NCBI GenBank assembly: GCA_029785625.1
Contig: JAFLZI010000021.1
Span: 1-7,241 of the forward strand
DNA from: Nitrososphaerota archaeon
GTDB taxonomy: Archaea; Thermoproteota; Nitrososphaeria; Nitrososphaerales; UBA183
Direction: 5' to 3'
DNA length: 7,241 bases
Below are positions 6,255 through 7,241 of this stretch, in pieces; within the stretch, counting starts at the first letter, position 1; each line of letters starts with the position of its first letter. The notes below the pieces were generated by a model. The model ran no database searches, was not told the DNA's origin, and saw only the letters and a program-made list of their open reading frames with translations. Position numbers and translations under genes: made by a program.

Positions 6255-7241
6255 CTGTCCCGCGTCGGCGCGGCACTCTCGAAGAGGATCTTCTACATCC
6301 CCGCCGTCGCATACCTGTTCTTCTTCGCCCTGGTCCCCCTGGCGATGTCGGTCTCCCTCTCCGCCCCCTCCTCCAATCTGTCGTCCTACGTGTCGCTCTT
6401 CGCCCAGACCGACTTCGGGCGGGTCGTCTACAACACCGTCTTCTTCGCGGTCGGGACAGCCGTCGTCTCCGTCCTGGTCGGCGCGGCCTTCGCTATCCTG
6501 GTGGACAGCAGGCGGCGCGCGAAGCGCGCCATATCCCTGATAGCGTACCTCCCCTACATGATACCCTTCACCGCGAGCGCCCTGATATGGGCGACCCTGT
6601 TCAACCCCGGGTACGGCCCCCTGGACCCTATCCTGACGTCGCTCGGCCTCCCCGCGATCAACTGGCTCGGCCCCGCGCTGCAGCTCTATTCGCTGACCAT
6701 GGTGGGGGTCTGGACTTCGATCCCCCTGGCCTTCCTCATCATCCTCGCCGGCCTGTCCTCCGTCCCCAAGCAGGTGAAAGAGGCGGCGTCCGTCGACGGC
6801 ATGGAGATGTGGGACTACTACTCCTCCGTGGCCCTCCCCCTGGCGAAAGGGGCGGTCATCACCGCCTTCCTCATGGTCATGATACTCGGCTTCGGGAACT
6901 TCGACCTCCCCTACATACTCAGCGGCGCCGGCGGGGTCCCCCCCGTCACCATGGCGACCATGGTGGTCTACGCATACGCCGAGATGTTCTACGCCAACCT
7001 CGCGCCTCAGGGGCTCGCCGCGGCCATATTCGTCGCGCTCCTCGCCAGCATCCCCGGGCTCCTGCTCGTCAGGACCACGTTGGGAGCCTCCAAGGACGGG
7101 AGGGGGAGGACCTGGCTCCCCAGACTCCGGGTGCCGAGGGTCCACCTCCCAGGCTCCCGGCGTGCCTTCAACGCCCCCTTCAGGTACATCCTGTATCTCG
7201 TCTGCAGCCTCGTCTCCGTGTTCATCCTCTTCCCCGTCTAC
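6255..7241 (+). CDS. ABC transporter permease (MalF-like, probably fused to a second MalG-like domain), 3' truncated by window
   Basis: Membrane channel subunit of the importer. The open frame runs without a stop to the window end (329 codons from CTG 6255). Hydrophobic helices lie at about 12-35, 58-83, 93-116, 144-167, 200-222 and 253-272. The ATPase-contacting EAA loop is clear at 176-199: EAASVDGMEMW then VALPLAKG. After the sixth helix the frame does not end: an Arg-rich linker (about 273-303) leads into FRYILYLVCSLVSVFILFPVY (309-329), which looks like the N-terminal helix of a MalG-type permease, so a fused two-domain permease is inferred. No ATG, GTG or TTG exists between the in-frame stop TGA 6234-6236 and ATG 6345, which lies inside helix 1; CTG 6255 gives a sensible start (MSRVGAALSKRIFYIP) just after the ATPase stop, with purine-rich GGAAGGGG (6241-6248) upstream. 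A start-codon error is the alternative. Confidence 0.9.
   Translation, partial: MSRVGAALSKRIFYIPAVAYLFFFALVPLAMSVSLSAPSSNLSSYVSLFAQTDFGRVVYNTVFFAVGTAVVSVLVGAAFAILVDSRRRAKRAISLIAYLPYMIPFTASALIWATLFNPGYGPLDPILTSLGLPAINWLGPALQLYSLTMVGVWTSIPLAFLIILAGLSSVPKQVKEAASVDGMEMWDYYSSVALPLAKGAVITAFLMVMILGFGNFDLPYILSGAGGVPPVTMATMVVYAYAEMFYANLAPQGLAAAIFVALLASIPGLLLVRTTLGASKDGRGRTWLPRLRVPRVHLPGSRRAFNAPFRYILYLVCSLVSVFILFPVY

Noticed and set aside
6210..7145. Minus-strand open frame (311 codons) opposite the permease
   Set aside because: Asp/Glu/Gly/Arg-rich translation with no fold, typical of the reverse of a GC-rich membrane-protein gene; the plus strand has helices and an EAA loop.
5195..7241. Assigning the transporter to Fe(III) or thiamine because of the fused permease
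   Set aside because: The binding protein (GVPYDTSTFTIFYN region, Trp-rich site, C-terminal layout) and the TOBE-type ATPase fit sugar importers better; a fused permease alone is not decisive.
1..7241. tRNA genes, CRISPR arrays, insertion sequences
   Set aside because: No cloverleaf-like GTTCRA region in intergenic DNA, no spaced repeat array, no transposase-like protein and no flanking inverted repeats were seen; the only gaps between genes are 44, 24, 6, 113, 6 and 1 bases.

Overview
The window is GC-rich, dense archaeal DNA, most likely from a TACK-lineage archaeon (Thermoproteota/Nitrososphaeria-like; class not resolvable). The evidence is a prolyl-tRNA synthetase of the archaeal/eukaryotic type ending in the conserved Tyr after a Cys-rich zinc domain, Arg codons dominated by AGG/AGA, archaeal TATA-like boxes about 27 bp upstream of starts with little or no leader, and an exported binding protein with a membrane anchor, a Thr-rich stalk and many N-glycosylation sequons instead of a lipobox.

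Layout. Positions 1-909 (+) hold the 3' part of proS, with an apparent one-base frameshift in a G7 run. Positions 954-1772 (+) encode a nucleotidyltransferase-fold protein. It is followed in the same frame by a metallophosphoesterase (canonical start 1797, probable true start ACG 1773, stop 2723). A PfkB-family sugar kinase lies tail-to-tail on the minus strand (3635-2730). A 113-bp divergent promoter region (3636-3748) separates it from a plus-strand ABC importer operon: solute-binding protein (3749-5188), MalK-type ATPase (5195-6253), and a permease (from about 6255, running off the end at 7241). The permease has no canonical start codon, and within the window it already begins a second permease-like domain, which suggests a fused MalF-MalG-type protein.

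How the genes fit together. The binding protein, ATPase and permease form a CUT1-like carbohydrate importer. The divergent PfkB kinase would plausibly phosphorylate the imported sugar or nucleoside, so 2730-7241 looks like one uptake-and-activation module controlled from a shared intergenic region that contains an 8-bp direct repeat. The proS-nucleotidyltransferase-phosphoesterase stretch is a separate rightward block; the last two may be functionally coupled.

Unusual points: proS apart, where no start is visible, only one of the six genes appears to begin with ATG (the others GTG, ACG or GTG, TTG, GTG, CTG); the proS frameshift; the fused permease; and a T6 tract placed over the start of the ATPase gene. 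No RNA gene, CRISPR array, insertion sequence or attachment site was recognised.
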